A stretch of DNA of 64,000 nt, from positions 376,097 through 440,096 of the forward strand of contig CAJJDN010000042.1 of NCBI GenBank assembly GCA_905182985.1. Reading direction: 5' to 3'. The notes under the pieces are model-generated. The model ran no database searches and had not been told where the DNA came from. It worked only from the letters and a program-made list of their open reading frames with translations. The stretch comes from Paramecium sonneborni (taxonomy: Eukaryota > Ciliophora > Oligohymenophorea > Peniculida > Parameciidae). Position numbers and translations under genes: made by a program. Shown in pieces: positions 1 through 10,902 of this stretch (its first letter is position 1; each line of letters starts with the position of its first letter).

Positions 1-1581
1 AAATATTTAAATAGAGTAAAATTAAAAAATTCTTTAGGAATAAGAGAGTAAATTAAAACAAGAAATAAGTGAGTTGCAATCTTAATTGTAAAAAGAAGGA
101 TAAGAGAATTTAACTAATACTGATATGATTATTGAATTAGAAAGTAAATTTGAGAAAGCAATCTATTAAAAGGATGAAATGGAATAAGAATATTTATAGA
201 TAAAAGATAAAATTTCTCATTTGGAATAAAATTATATATAAAAAAATGAGTAATATATTTCTTTATATGAATAATCTAATAATTTAATTGATCAAATAAA
301 AGGTAAATAACACCAAATTTAGATTCTATAAAAATAGAACGAAGAATAAGTAACTTTAATAAAATAAATTGAAATTGCATTTGGAGAGATCTCTTAAAAC
401 CTATATTAAGAAACAATTTAAAATTTGGATATCAATTCTTTAGATAAAATAAAAACAAATATTTTATCAAATATAAATTAGATTAGGGATTCTTTTAAAA
501 AAGAAATTGAAAATATAACATAATAACTCAAATAGTCTTAAAAGGCAAGTTAAGAAGCTAAATAATAATTAAGTGACTACTAATAGAAATTAATTTTGTG
601 CGGTACAGAGTATTCGAAAAAGGAACAATAAATTAATTAAGAAATTTAGCAGACATAATTGAAATTTAATGAGTAAGTAGAAAAGGCTAATCAAATATAT
701 AATTAATTGTAAAAAGTTGAATAAAAGAAAAAAGACTTAGAGAAATAAATGTAGGATTTAGAAAAAACAAAGAAAGATTAATTAGATGAAATAAAAACAA
801 AATAAAATGAAATTGAAAATTTGAAAAACTAAATTAATAAGAAATAAAATGAAGTAATTTTTATTAGAATTATTATAGATTGTTACTTTATAGATTTAAT
901 TATCTAATTAATAATAAGAATTACAAAAAATGAATGAATAAAACAAAATAATTGTGAATAAAAATTGTGAGATTCAACAATTAACAAAAAAATTATAATC
1001 CTATGAAGAAACAATAGAGACATTGAATTAGAGTATAATAAACTTTCAATTTGTTAATGAAACAGCTTAGTAAAAGTATGATATTAAAGAAGAAGAATAT
1101 GAAAATAAGATAAAAGAATACAAAGAAAATATAATCTAATTAAATAAATAATTAGAAGAAAGACATTTAGATGAAGGTGTTTAGATTTAAATATAAGAAT
1201 TATAATAAAAAATTAGAAAGAAAGAAGAAATGATAGTCTAATTGTAGCATGAAAAGGAATAAATACTTGAAAATTGTAATAATAAATTTTAGATAATATC
1301 TTAAAGTTAATAAAATTTAATTGACAAGCGTATAATAAAGGAAGCTTTATTAAATTATTTTGATAACAGAGCCCCTTAGAAAATAAGATAATCAATCTTA
1401 CAATAATTGTGTTGTATATTGTCAATGACTGAATAAGAGGCTGGTAAAATAGGTATAAATAGATAAAATATAATAAGGTATCTAAATATAAAAATTAAAC
1501 CAATAAGAGATTCAATAAAAATAAGAGTAATAATAATAATCATTAAAGGACAATTTGTTGAGTTTTTTATTAAATGATTGA
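1..1581 (+). CDS. Coiled-coil golgin-like protein with GRIP-like C-terminus (5' partial)
   Basis: The open frame enters from the left edge and runs to TGA at 1579-1581. It is rich in Lys, Glu, Gln and Asn with long heptad-like stretches, so it is an extended coiled coil. Two 25-nt introns are needed: 854-878 (ends TAG) and 1453-1477 (ends AAG). Around 1320-1450 a short helical segment (IIKEALLNYFDNRAP, then ILQQLCCILSMT) resembles a GRIP domain, which in other eukaryotes binds Arl1 at the trans-Golgi. The usual Tyr at the start of GRIP is not obvious. Inferred role: Golgi tethering. The coiled coil is seen directly; the GRIP assignment is tentative. The next gene converges from the other side, with about 100 bp between stops. 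Confidence 0.55.
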
Positions 1582-1680
1582 ATTTATTTATTATATTATA
1601 TGTTATATATATAATTGATGTATAATTATTAAATGATTGATAAATTTATTATATAGCTGTATAATATGTGAAAATAATCA

Positions 1681-3209
1681 TCAATTTTTGTAAGCTTGGT
1701 TTGTGATTTTTGATTTAGTCATACCTAAAGGTGCTTTTTGGGTGAGTTCTATTTAAGTACTTGTGGGTAATAGGTTATTATTAGTTTACAAAGGCAAATA
1801 ACTTGATTGGGGTTGATAATTAGTTTATGGTTAATAATTAGTTTATTGTTAATAATTAGTTTATGGTTAATAATTAGTTTATTGTTAATAAGTTGTAGTT
1901 TATGGTATTTATGTGAGTGTAGTATTCATATATTATGGTTATGGATGTTGGATAACAATATGTCCTTTAGATTTGCCAGTTTTTTTTTTTTTTTGTGATT
2001 CATATTGTTCTATGATTTTTTATCTTGGTTTAGGTGATTCTTAAACTTTTGATTTTCTCCTTTTTTCTTTTTCTTTTGGAACACTCTTCTTTGCTGAAAA
2101 GGCATTATTTTCATTATCACTATCGTTATCATATAAATATAATTATCTTTCTCTATTTCTTCTTTACCACTATGCATCAAAATCTTCTTCATCTTCTCTT
2201 ATTAAGCTATCTCTAAATACAGGTTCTCTAATTACGATAGGATCTCTATAAACAACTTATTCCATAGGTGGATATGGTTCATAATATCTTGGTGGTGGAG
2301 GTGGAGGAGGTAAATCATAAACAGGAATTTGTTCAACTATTCTAGGAGGTGGAAGTATTTCTGGTTCTAAAGGAGGACGATTAAAGTAGGCATATCTTTC
2401 TAGAACCCATAAAAATCTTGGTAAAAAGGATGGATCAACAAATAATTAAGGTATATCTACTCCATATTATCTATATTATGGTGTTGCTGTTTCTAATAAT
2501 TTTATCAATCTCTCTGCTTCATTTAAAACTGTATCATTCTTCTTTCTTATTTCTTCTTCACAGTATTCAATAACTTTCTCAATTGCTGCTACTGGATTAT
2601 TTATAGACTCTAAATCCTTTATATTTTATTCCCATTTTAACTTTAAATCTTTTATAGCAGGCTTAACATTTAGATCAGGTAAAGGCTCTTCAATCTATGT
2701 TAAAAGATAAGTCTTCAAAGTATCAAAATAATTATTAACAATTGCTATAACCTAATCTCTAGCTGAATCTATCAATTTATTAGGATTCGTTTATAAAGAT
2801 TGTTTTCCAACTAATTTATCAGTTGTTGTTCTTTCTGACAACTACTGTATTTTATTTATTTGATCGCACATTTCATTACAATCTGCTGCTAAATTTTAGT
2901 AGATTTCAGAAAGTATGGTTTCGAAAGGTACAATATTACCTAAAGAATATTTAATTAAAATTTACTTTAAGTTTAAGTATGGTATTGATTCAAATGATGT
3001 TAAATACACTTATCACATAATGGCATTAAACATTCAGGTTGTCTACAAAAGTATTTGATGTAATTATTTGGACTATCTTAATGATAATAACATTGAATTT
3101 TAGGCATATTATTAGAATCAAATCTATAATGTGGCTATATTTTCTAAACAGATATTGTTGGTTCATAAATTGATGCTTATGGAAGTTATGGTATTGAAGA
3201 GTTATTCAT
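1681..3209 (-). CDS. B-box-type zinc-finger protein with proline- and glutamine-rich tail
   Basis: Starts at ATG 3209, has one 26-nt intron (2940-2965) and ends at TGA 1683-1681, giving 500 residues exactly in frame. Residues about 35-75 carry Cys/His pairs spaced as in a B-box (CYYH, then FCRQPEC, LCDKC and HH). A helical middle part follows, then a Pro run (DLPPPPPPPRYYEP), an acidic/basic region (KKSVPKEKEKRRKSK), a Lys run encoded by a 15-nt T tract at 1980-1994 and a Gln/Asn/Tyr-rich tail. Part of that tail is an imperfect tandem repeat of six residues (TNYQPQ, TNYQQQ) made by the 18-nt DNA repeat at 1813-1884. B-box proteins usually act as zinc-dependent protein-binding scaffolds; the partner here is unknown. 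Confidence 0.7.
1813..1884. repeat. Tandem 18-nt repeat inside the B-box gene
   Basis: Four nearly identical 18-nt units, alternating ttaataattagtttatgg and ttaataattagtttattg, with the first diverged at its start and a fifth partial copy after 1884. On the minus strand each unit codes for six residues of the Gln/Asn/Tyr tail, so length changes would keep the frame. Confidence 0.85.
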
Positions 3210-5376
3210 TTTCAATTTTTATTATTTCAGTTAATTTAAAGCAGTTAGAAATATAAATTCAATATTCTTATTCCTCTTCATTAGATTAATAAGGATATTA
3301 AATTTAATCTAATTATTATATGACATAATATTTTAAGATCCTACTTCAATCTCTTCCTATTGCATATTTTTACTCATACTTTCTATTTATTTCCCTAATA
3401 TAATTCAGATTCTTTCTCTTTTTATTTTTCTTAATAATTTACGAATTATTTTAAGTGCTTTTATACTATATAAAACTATTTAATCAAGTCAAATCATTAT
3501 AAATATCTATTAATAATCTACTCTACATCTTCTTAATAAAATAAAATATTTAAGTAGTAGAGTTACATTCTTAAGATATTCTAATTTTGACCTAATTTAA
3601 TAATCAATCTTAAATTATACATATTTGTTTATTATAGTTTAGATTTAAAAAATATCTTATTAAATCTATTATTTGATTCTTGAAAATTTTATTAAAATTA
3701 TCCAATTTTAAAGAAATCAACAAAATATGATCCTTTAAATATAATTGTGAAGTTATACTGAAAATTATTCTGTAATTGGTATAAAATAACATATTAACAA
3801 TTGTAGGTCATCATAATTCTGTTTCTGGATTGTGTTTTTAAATGTATATCGATTAAATGAATTTATTATTAAAATTATTATTGCATCTATCGTATCATCA
3901 TTTATCTTCTTGATTCAGTAATTTCGTCCCAGATTCTTTAAGGTATTAATTCTCATATTAAGAATTCGTTCTAGGAAAAATAAAAATAAAAAATAATGAA
4001 ATAAACAGTTTCCATTTGGTTTTCTTTGATGAGTTATAACAAAATATAGAAATATTTTATTTGAATCATGCTTCAATTGAATAAATTAATTTCCTCTGAA
4101 ATTGTAAATCTATGGTTAGAGTATTATCTTAATATCTCTCCTGAATAAAATTATTTATTTTATCCATCCATCAGCTTAATAAATTGCCTAAAATAATTGG
4201 TAATTTTGAATAAATAGAATTTTAATTGATTAATTTAGATCTTGTAGATTAAAGAAATGAAAAACTTTATCTATTTAATTTAAATGAAAATGTCTTTTAT
4301 ATTATTTATAGAGTATATTTATTATAAATTTTTAATAAATGTAATAATTTCACTATAATCAAATTTGTATTAATATTTATGAATAATTTTATCATATATT
4401 TTGTGTATTTACTTAATATACATAACTATCACTAAATAAAAATTGTCTTCCTTTGTTTAAAGGAATTTTTATGCATCTGAGTACAAATTAAAAAATTAAT
4501 GTCTATTGAAAATTCTCAAAATCATTTTTAATAAGCTCTATTTTCGTATTTCTCTATTTGTTCATCTATCCAAATTAACTTTAATGTTCTTTCATAATTT
4601 AGTGTAATTAAAATAAAAGATCCCCATTTTTTTATTTACGACCTATTTAGTAGATAGTAAAAATTAACTCCAAATATATTTTATGAGTAATTATAGTCTT
4701 TTTATGCTAAGTACATGAAATATCTATGCTAGACTTATATTTTATCTAAATAAATAATGTGAAAATTTTTATCTCCTCTTTGAGTTAGTGTAAATGAGGA
4801 CAAAACTTAATTTTAATCTAAGATCTATATATATCATTATGAACTATTAAAAATACTAATGGTGTCTGGACATCCCTATTTTTAATCTTATTTTATAAAT
4901 ACATGAGATTTATTTTAATATTCTCCTCAATATATAAATATCTTCATTTATATATTAATATTTGTAAGTCTAAACTTTTATGAATAACATTTATTAATCA
5001 AATTATTAGATTTTATTCCTTACCAAAAAAATTATTAATAAAATAAGAATCATATAATTGTGCTACTTTTTTACATTCCCTTAAATTTTCAATATGTTTT
5101 TAAAAAAAAGTCTATTTTATTAATCTCTAAATTAATTTAAAAAACAATTTCCATTTAATTACGTTGTAATAAAATTAATGTTGGCAATTAATGATCAATA
5201 AAAAAATGAATACTACCTTATAGATTACATTATTTACCAATATGCCTGAAATTCTTTATTGAATTAAGTTTGATTTATTATCCTAAATAATTAAAAACTA
5301 CTAAAGTGTATATTGATAGTTATCTTCTTTTTATTTTTTATTCTAAATGTAACAATAAAGAATACAAATAATTAAT
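3210..5376. other. AT-rich stretch without a convincing gene
   Basis: About 2.2 kb of very AT-rich DNA in which I could not assemble any full gene. Short frames that look coding occur on the minus strand between about 3880 and 4230, for example a stretch ending in LLNQEDK at a TGA near 3925, reachable through a possible 36-nt intron. They are separated by TGAs and frame changes. This could be a decayed gene, a gene with introns I failed to resolve, or chance. Confidence 0.35.
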
Positions 5377-5984
5377 TCATATATTATATTATAAAAGGTT
5401 TTTTTTAAAATTAACATCAAAAATTGGCATCAATCTGTCTTAACTTTTTACATGAATAAGCGAGAACACGTCATTGGTATCTGTTTATTTTTAAGATGAA
5501 TTTTATAAGTTTTAACTATTGTTTTCTGTTGATGTAGATCCATGATAATTTCTTTTTTATTTAAAGAATTTATTTAAATTATTTCTAGTGTATTGAGAAA
5601 TACTAGAAAAAAGTTAACTTTTGTCTCTTTATATTGATGTCTGTATAGCAGGCAAGGGAGTTATTAGTGTTTGAGATATACCTTCTGTTTCAGGTAATTT
5701 TTTAATTATAATTTTATGACCCTTTTCCACAATATTAATATTAAAGTGTTTATGTAAAATTGCGTTAGCCCAACTTGATCTATATGGATTCTCTATCTAA
5801 ATTATATTATATAGTATTAACTTTTTTGGCCTTAATTAAATCTCCCAAGCTTCTCTTACTTTCTATATGTATCAATTTTAGATTGATCTAAATATGGTTC
5901 ACTTGAAAACTCTAAAAATTTAATTGGTTCTGATTATTCAGGAATATACTGAGAGCTTTAAATAAAGATGTTTGTCTGTTGCAT
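5377..5984 (-). CDS. Unknown protein, about 190-200 residues
   Basis: ATG at 5984 and TGA at 5379-5377. The first 45 residues (begins MQQTNIFIQSSQYIPEQ) and the last 140 (NPYRSSWANAIL, then FNINIVEKGHKIIIKKLPETEG, ending in a Ser/Asn/Gln-rich tail) both look coding but lie in different frames. A 29-nt intron at 5831-5859 with an AAG acceptor joins them exactly. Alternatively one base is missing after codon 43: an extra G would give the smooth reading YRKVREAWEIQL without splicing. I do not recognise the family. There is no signal peptide or membrane segment. Confidence 0.5.
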
Positions 5985-6551
5985 TTTTGTTTAATTTTAT
6001 AAAAAATTATATATTGATTTTTGGATTTGAAATGACAAGCTTAAAATATCAATTGAGAATTATTTATGATATGATGATGATTTTACTAAATAATAATTAT
6101 TGATATATTTCAATAAATTATATAATGTTAAAAAAATATCTTTAAGATTTAATGAATCTTTTTTGTCAACTAATATCCAAGAAAAAGTTAAATTGGAAGC
6201 TATTAATACTTTATACAATTAAAATAAAAAAATATCAGCTTCTTATTGATTAATTTTTTTTTAATTAATACAAAAAAATTCAATATTTTATCTAAATCCT
6301 AGTTGAACAATCTAAGAAGAATACAAAAAGTTTATAAAATCTGAGTAATTTTTTAATAATTTGATTAGAAAGTATGGGGGAATCTATAATGTAATGAAGA
6401 ACTTCTATATATAGGAAAGCAAAACTCTCTAATTCATAATAATTCTTATTGGTTGAGGTGAGAATGATTTTAGATAATGAAAGGTAATTTTAATTGTTTA
6501 TTTCTTCTTTTTTGAGAAGAAATAAAATAAATTATAAAATATTATATTTTT
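5985..6551. other. Intergenic, no gene seen
   Basis: AT-rich spacer of about 570 bp between divergent genes, presumably holding both promoters. No open frame, RNA gene or repeat stood out. Confidence 0.4.
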
Positions 6552-7527
6552 ATGTCATTTTTCCAAGACTTTAACAAAGTGAAAGTATGAAATATATTAA
6601 ATTCATAGAAATAATAAGATATTTTGGAGCTTTAAGATCTGCGTTAAAAAGATGGAGAGGCTTAAGTTACAAAGTTAACTTAGATGGCATAGGCAAGAAT
6701 ACGTAATTTTGAAAAGGTCTATCATTATTTGAACGAGGAAGTATTTATATGGTTTTAAAAAGATAATTAATAATAGATCTTAAAAAGGGATGGATGATAT
6801 GTATTTGATTGAAAAAGATTTTTATTAGACCTGTATTAGTGAAAGAGGCAAAAAATGATTTAGATGAGATGGTAAAAATAATATCAGAGATGCAATCTAT
6901 TTAATTATTTAGAAAGACAGAAAATGTAATTAGCATTTATATTTATTGATAATTAGTCATAAAGATAATAAACTGTATAAAAATTGATTCAAGTATTCTA
7001 AGATTCAAATGCAAAATTAAAATAATTAACAGATTAGTTATTAACAAGATAGCAAACAAGTTTATAATCTGCAAAAGAATCATTTAAAGAACATCATAGT
7101 GATAGTTAAATAAATGTATAATTATTGGATGAGATGCAATATGATGAAGAATTTATTTAAAGAAGGAATAAATAGATAACTGAAATGGGATAGTATTATT
7201 ATTAAACATGCTTAGAGTAATATACTAACTAAATTAAATGATGACAGATGGAGCAAGGATGATATAAGACTAAGGATTAAAAATAGATATTATTAGTTCG
7301 AATGTGAGAAGTGCAAGAGAAAAAGTTGAAGGAGCTGTTACTGAAGTTAAAAAGGCATCTTAAGTATAATAAGGAAATAATGGAAGAATGTAAGATATTA
7401 TAAGAATGTAAGGCTCTTTTTTTGCGGAATAATTACATTGATAGTTGTTATTATAGTATTGTTGTATAGTGCTAGTTCTAGACCTCATCCAGATCCTAAT
7501 GCTTAATAACCATAATCATAAAATTGA
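6552..7527 (+). CDS. Syntaxin-family SNARE (tail-anchored)
   Basis: Seven exons (introns 6585-6608, 6741-6762, 6801-6828, 6926-6956, 7193-7215, 7390-7412) give 274 residues in exact frame. The N-terminal half is helical, as in a syntaxin Habc region. It is followed by a SNARE motif from about residue 170 (ITEMGQVIYQLNQMM, then DGARMIQDQGLKID and AREKVEGAVTEVKKAS), a short linker and one C-terminal membrane segment (FFCGIITLIVVIIVLLYS) with a short Pro/Gln-rich tail. The pattern at the centre of the motif fits a Q-SNARE of the syntaxin type; I cannot name the subfamily. Expected role: membrane fusion in the endomembrane system. Introns 2 and 6 end in AAG and are required for the reading. The next gene starts only 30 bp after the stop. 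Confidence 0.88.
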
Positions 7528-7557
7528 TATTAATATTCATTATATTATTCACCACAA

Positions 7558-8841
7558 ATGAAATTAAAACAATGTTTCATAGTAGCTGTTAAACCTATCA
7601 AAATAAACAAGACTATAGAAAGAATAGGTAAATTGCCTTCTAAATATTTGATGTCTCCAATCTTAAAGGAATAATAAGATATAAATCCTTAAGAATTGAA
7701 AGATTAAACCAATCTAAATTTCTAATATTAATATCAACCTAATAAAGTTGGAAGAGATAGCGATTATTTTTTAACAAATTAAAAATATAAAGAATTTGCA
7801 TATAAGAATCCACATGGTAAAGTTCATATATTCAAATACTAAGATGTAAATTTTACTTTGGCAGGATCATAATGGGAGCATATTCCAATAAGAAATCTAT
7901 ATAAATTATTATTATTTTCTAGACCTTCATTAATAATGTTATAAATGAAACCAGATTAAATACTTAAAGGTTTTGATTATAAATTTAAATCATCAAAGGA
8001 TTATATAAATTAAATAGTAAGAGAGCCTGATGAGATTATGCCTGCTGGTTATCATGAAAAGATAGCAGAGGTATTGGAACATGAAAAGTTAGAATTTTTA
8101 GAATATGAACCTTACATAAATAAAGAAAGAATAGATTATGATAAAATAGCTACTATTTCTTATTATGCTAAAAAATTTAATGCTAAAATTATGTTAGCTG
8201 ATATTCCAGCTCTCATTTTTAGAGAAACTCTATGCAATTAATTAACACTTCCTTAATTATAATAATATTTTAAAGTTGCATGTATAGCAACACCATAAAA
8301 TCCAGATATTTATCCTAATACTCCTATGAATGTTGCATATTAAATATTACCTGATATATTTTTAAGAAGATCAGATGAATTTATGACTACTCTTGTAGAA
8401 TATTTGGCAGCCAAGAAATCATATAAAAGAGTATTTGCTTTATTAGGTAACATGTAATCTGATGCAATTGTTGATTTATTAGATAATAAGTCTGCATCTC
8501 ATTTAAAATATGAATTAGAGATTCCAAAAATAAAGAGAACTCTTTTTAAAGATTTAACATGTGAAGATTTAGTTGAAAGACATGCAATATTAGATGTAAT
8601 GTATTATGGAGATATTGAACAAGAAGTTGATCCTGAATAATAAGATTATTATTTTCCAGAAACTATGACTATTATTGATAAATATGCAGATCCATAATTT
8701 ATTGATAAGACTCGTCCTGCATAAATGAGATATTTACATTTGGAAATGCTTAAAAAATATTCAATATTTCAAAGCAAATATTATAAAATTGGTAAATAAA
8801 AATTAAAAGAAGAATATATGGAAAAAGCTAAGATTATTTGA
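7558..8841 (+). CDS. Unknown soluble protein, possibly distantly TraB-like
   Basis: Intronless, 427 residues, with many in-frame TAA codons read as Gln. No signal peptide or membrane segment. The middle part (ISYYAKKFNAKIMLADIP, about residues 195-215) and a later strand-helix element (RVFALLGNMQSDAIVDLL) vaguely recall TraB/PrgY-type proteins, which have a conserved motif around a central Asp in a similar place. The signature residues are not clearly present, so this is only a hint. The ATG lies 30 bp after the syntaxin stop, on the same strand. Confidence 0.6.
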
Positions 8842-8874
8842 TATTATTTGTTTATTTTTAATCTTTATAATTAT

Positions 8875-9519
8875 TCATAATGTTGTAAAGACCTCTTCAA
8901 ATTTGTATTTCTTAAATAAATTTAAAATTGGTTTAAACTTTTCATCTTTGTATGATTACAATAATTCATATAAAACTGATTGTGAATTATCAATTACTAC
9001 TCCTTATTATGCTAATCTTTAATAACATGTTGATCTATATAAAGGTTTATTACTTGATGTTCCATCTGTTAAGATATGAACCTAATACCCTAGTGTATAT
9101 CTTTATTATACTACCATTTCTAACTAAATCCAAACAAGTTTGCTAAACACATACATGTGCTTCCCATCCATAAATAACTACTTGATTCTTTTCAGGATAT
9201 TATTATAAAACTTTTTTCCCATCTTCATTATACATTGAAAATGTATGTTTTTCATAATAATGACTTAAAGGAGAAATAGTTGCTTTAACTTCAGGGATTG
9301 TTGATCCAAAAGCTTTAACATTCTATTCTGTATAAACAACTGGTATATTTAATATGCCTGCTGCCTATATTGTTATAATCATTATCATACTTCATTCATT
9401 AATTAAGCACATTAAATTGTTTATCCTGGATTATACATATGTTTTGGATTGTTAAAAACAGTTTATATATCACAGTTGAAAAAGAGTACTCTATTTCGTA
9501 ATAATTAACAAATCTTCAT
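8875..9519 (-). CDS. Isochorismatase-domain hydrolase, copy 1 (two introns)
   Basis: Three exons (introns 9365-9390 and 9090-9114) give 197 residues. Isochorismatase-fold hallmarks are visible: an early strand with the catalytic-type Asp (VLFFNCDIQTVF), then IPVVYTEQN with a Lys nearby, the nucleophile region GWEAHVCVQQTCLDL carrying the Cys, and ILTDGTSS near the C-terminal third. It matches the ISOC1/ISOC2-like cytosolic hydrolase group, whose substrate is unknown. Length equals that of the adjacent paralogue (9551-10144), which has no introns. The coding spacer between the two is 31 bp, so they are a tandem duplication. Confidence 0.9.
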
Positions 9520-9550
9520 TAATATGATATTAATTTTTATAATAAATTCA

Positions 9551-10144
9551 TCATAAACTTGGAAATATATTTTAGAATTGATATTTTTTTATTAATTTTA
9601 AAACTTCTCTAAATTTTTCATCTTTCGATGTTTACATTAATGTATATATTACAGATTATGAAGTCTCTAAATACACATTACATTATTTTAATCTTTCATA
9701 AGCAGTTGATCTAAATATTGGTTTACTACTTGATGTACCATCAGTTAATATATAAACTTAATATCCTAACTTAATTAAATCTAAACAAGTTTATTAAACA
9801 CATATATGAGTTTCTAATCCATAGATTACTACTTAATTCCTATTAGGATACTATTTTAATATTTCTAATCCTTTATCAGACAACATCGTAAAAGTAAATT
9901 TCTCATAAAAATGAGTATTCTATGTAAAAGTATTCTTTAATTATTGAACTGTATTTCCAAAAACCTTTGGATTTTATTCTGATACTATGATAGGTATTTC
10001 ATATATTTTAGCAAATTCATTCATCAAACATCCACATTCTATAACTTACAAACAATTATAATTCTTTTAATTTGCTTCATTATTAAAAACATCTTAAATA
10101 TCACAACAAAAGAATAAAACCTTCTCTTTATCTAAGTTATTCAT
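9551..10144 (-). CDS. Isochorismatase-domain hydrolase, copy 2 (intronless)
   Basis: Uninterrupted 197-residue frame. The same landmarks as in copy 1 occur at the same positions: VLFFCCDIQDVF, IPIIVSEQNPK, GLETHICVQQTCLDL with the presumed Cys nucleophile, and ILTDGTSSSKP. It is clearly diverged from copy 1 in its central and C-terminal thirds. Expected to be a small cytosolic hydrolase of the ISOC1/2 group. Because it is intronless and exactly as long as spliced copy 1, it validates both copy-1 introns. Confidence 0.9.
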
Positions 10145-10369
10145 AAATTTATATTAAAATTTAATTTTTAATATTTTTTGAAAATATATTTATCAAAGAA
10201 ACCTATAAAAATTATTAATCAAGATTGTATAAAGTTCATTTATCTAATCTATGTATAGAGAGAGCATTATGCGTAACAAATATAGATCTGAATATATTAT
10301 AATTTAAATTTATAAAATAGAGATTAAGTATGAAATAGGATATCTTTGATACTTTAAAATAATATAAAG

Positions 10370-10876
10370 TCATTGTTTAATTTAATTAACCTTTATAAAT
10401 TCATATTATTCTTGTATATTTTCAATTTCTTCCCATTTTTTTTTTTCAAAAAGTAACATATGTTGTAGACATTCTTCTGTTTATTCAAGCATTCTTAGAT
10501 TATTTATTTAATTGTTATAATGTTAAACTATTCTATAGATTTTTTCATCTCTTTGGTTATCTAATTCCAACAACGCATCTTCATATAATGAATCTTAATA
10601 ATCTTCAGTGTCAGCTAATGACAAAGATGCACTTATAGGATTTGACATATAGATGCCACAACTAGATGATTTTGCAATTGCCTTTTTAAAATTTCTTTTT
10701 TGAATTCTTTCTTTAATTTTCTAACTTTATAAATCTAAGTCTTTTTTAAAAAGTTAAGCAAGCTTTTATTATTCCTCTTTTGAATTTTAGATGAATTATT
10801 AAACCTGTCTTCTTTTACGTTTAATCTCACTATCATCATCAGGATCTGTTTTACAACGATCAGAGAAATGAGACAT
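10370..10876 (-). CDS. Unknown small coiled-coil protein
   Basis: Intronless, 168 residues, strongly charged and Gln-rich. The N-terminal segment is basic (DSEIKRKRRQVQQF), the middle has a short non-helical part (SSSCGIYMSNPISASLSLADT), and the C-terminal 80 residues are heptad-like helix. No family recognised. Its ATG is 26 bp downstream of the stop of the large helical-repeat gene on the same strand. Confidence 0.65.
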
Positions 10877-10902
10877 TAATTAATTTAATTATTTAATACA
10901 CA

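Noticed and set aside
1805..1884. Possible telomeric or subtelomeric G/T repeat
   Set aside because: The unit is AT-rich with no G4T2 or G3T3 pattern and lies in coding sequence.
1980..1994. 15-nt T run suspected of being a homopolymer sequencing error with a frameshift in the B-box gene
   Set aside because: Codon arithmetic from ATG 3209 through the 26-nt intron to TGA 1681 is an exact multiple of three, and the downstream Gln/Asn/Tyr repeat frame is the same as the upstream one. No error is needed.
7558..8841. Dozens of TAA and TAG codons that would make this and almost every other gene look like a pseudogene
   Set aside because: They are Gln codons in the ciliate code. RPL24, eIF2B alpha and the kinesin motor contain them at positions compatible with Gln, and only TGA ends the frames.
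10860..10876. A 17-nt overlap of the helical-repeat gene with the next minus-strand gene
   Set aside because: It disappears once the 23-nt intron at 10966-10988 is recognised; the protein then ends at 10903 with a sensible Gln-rich tail.
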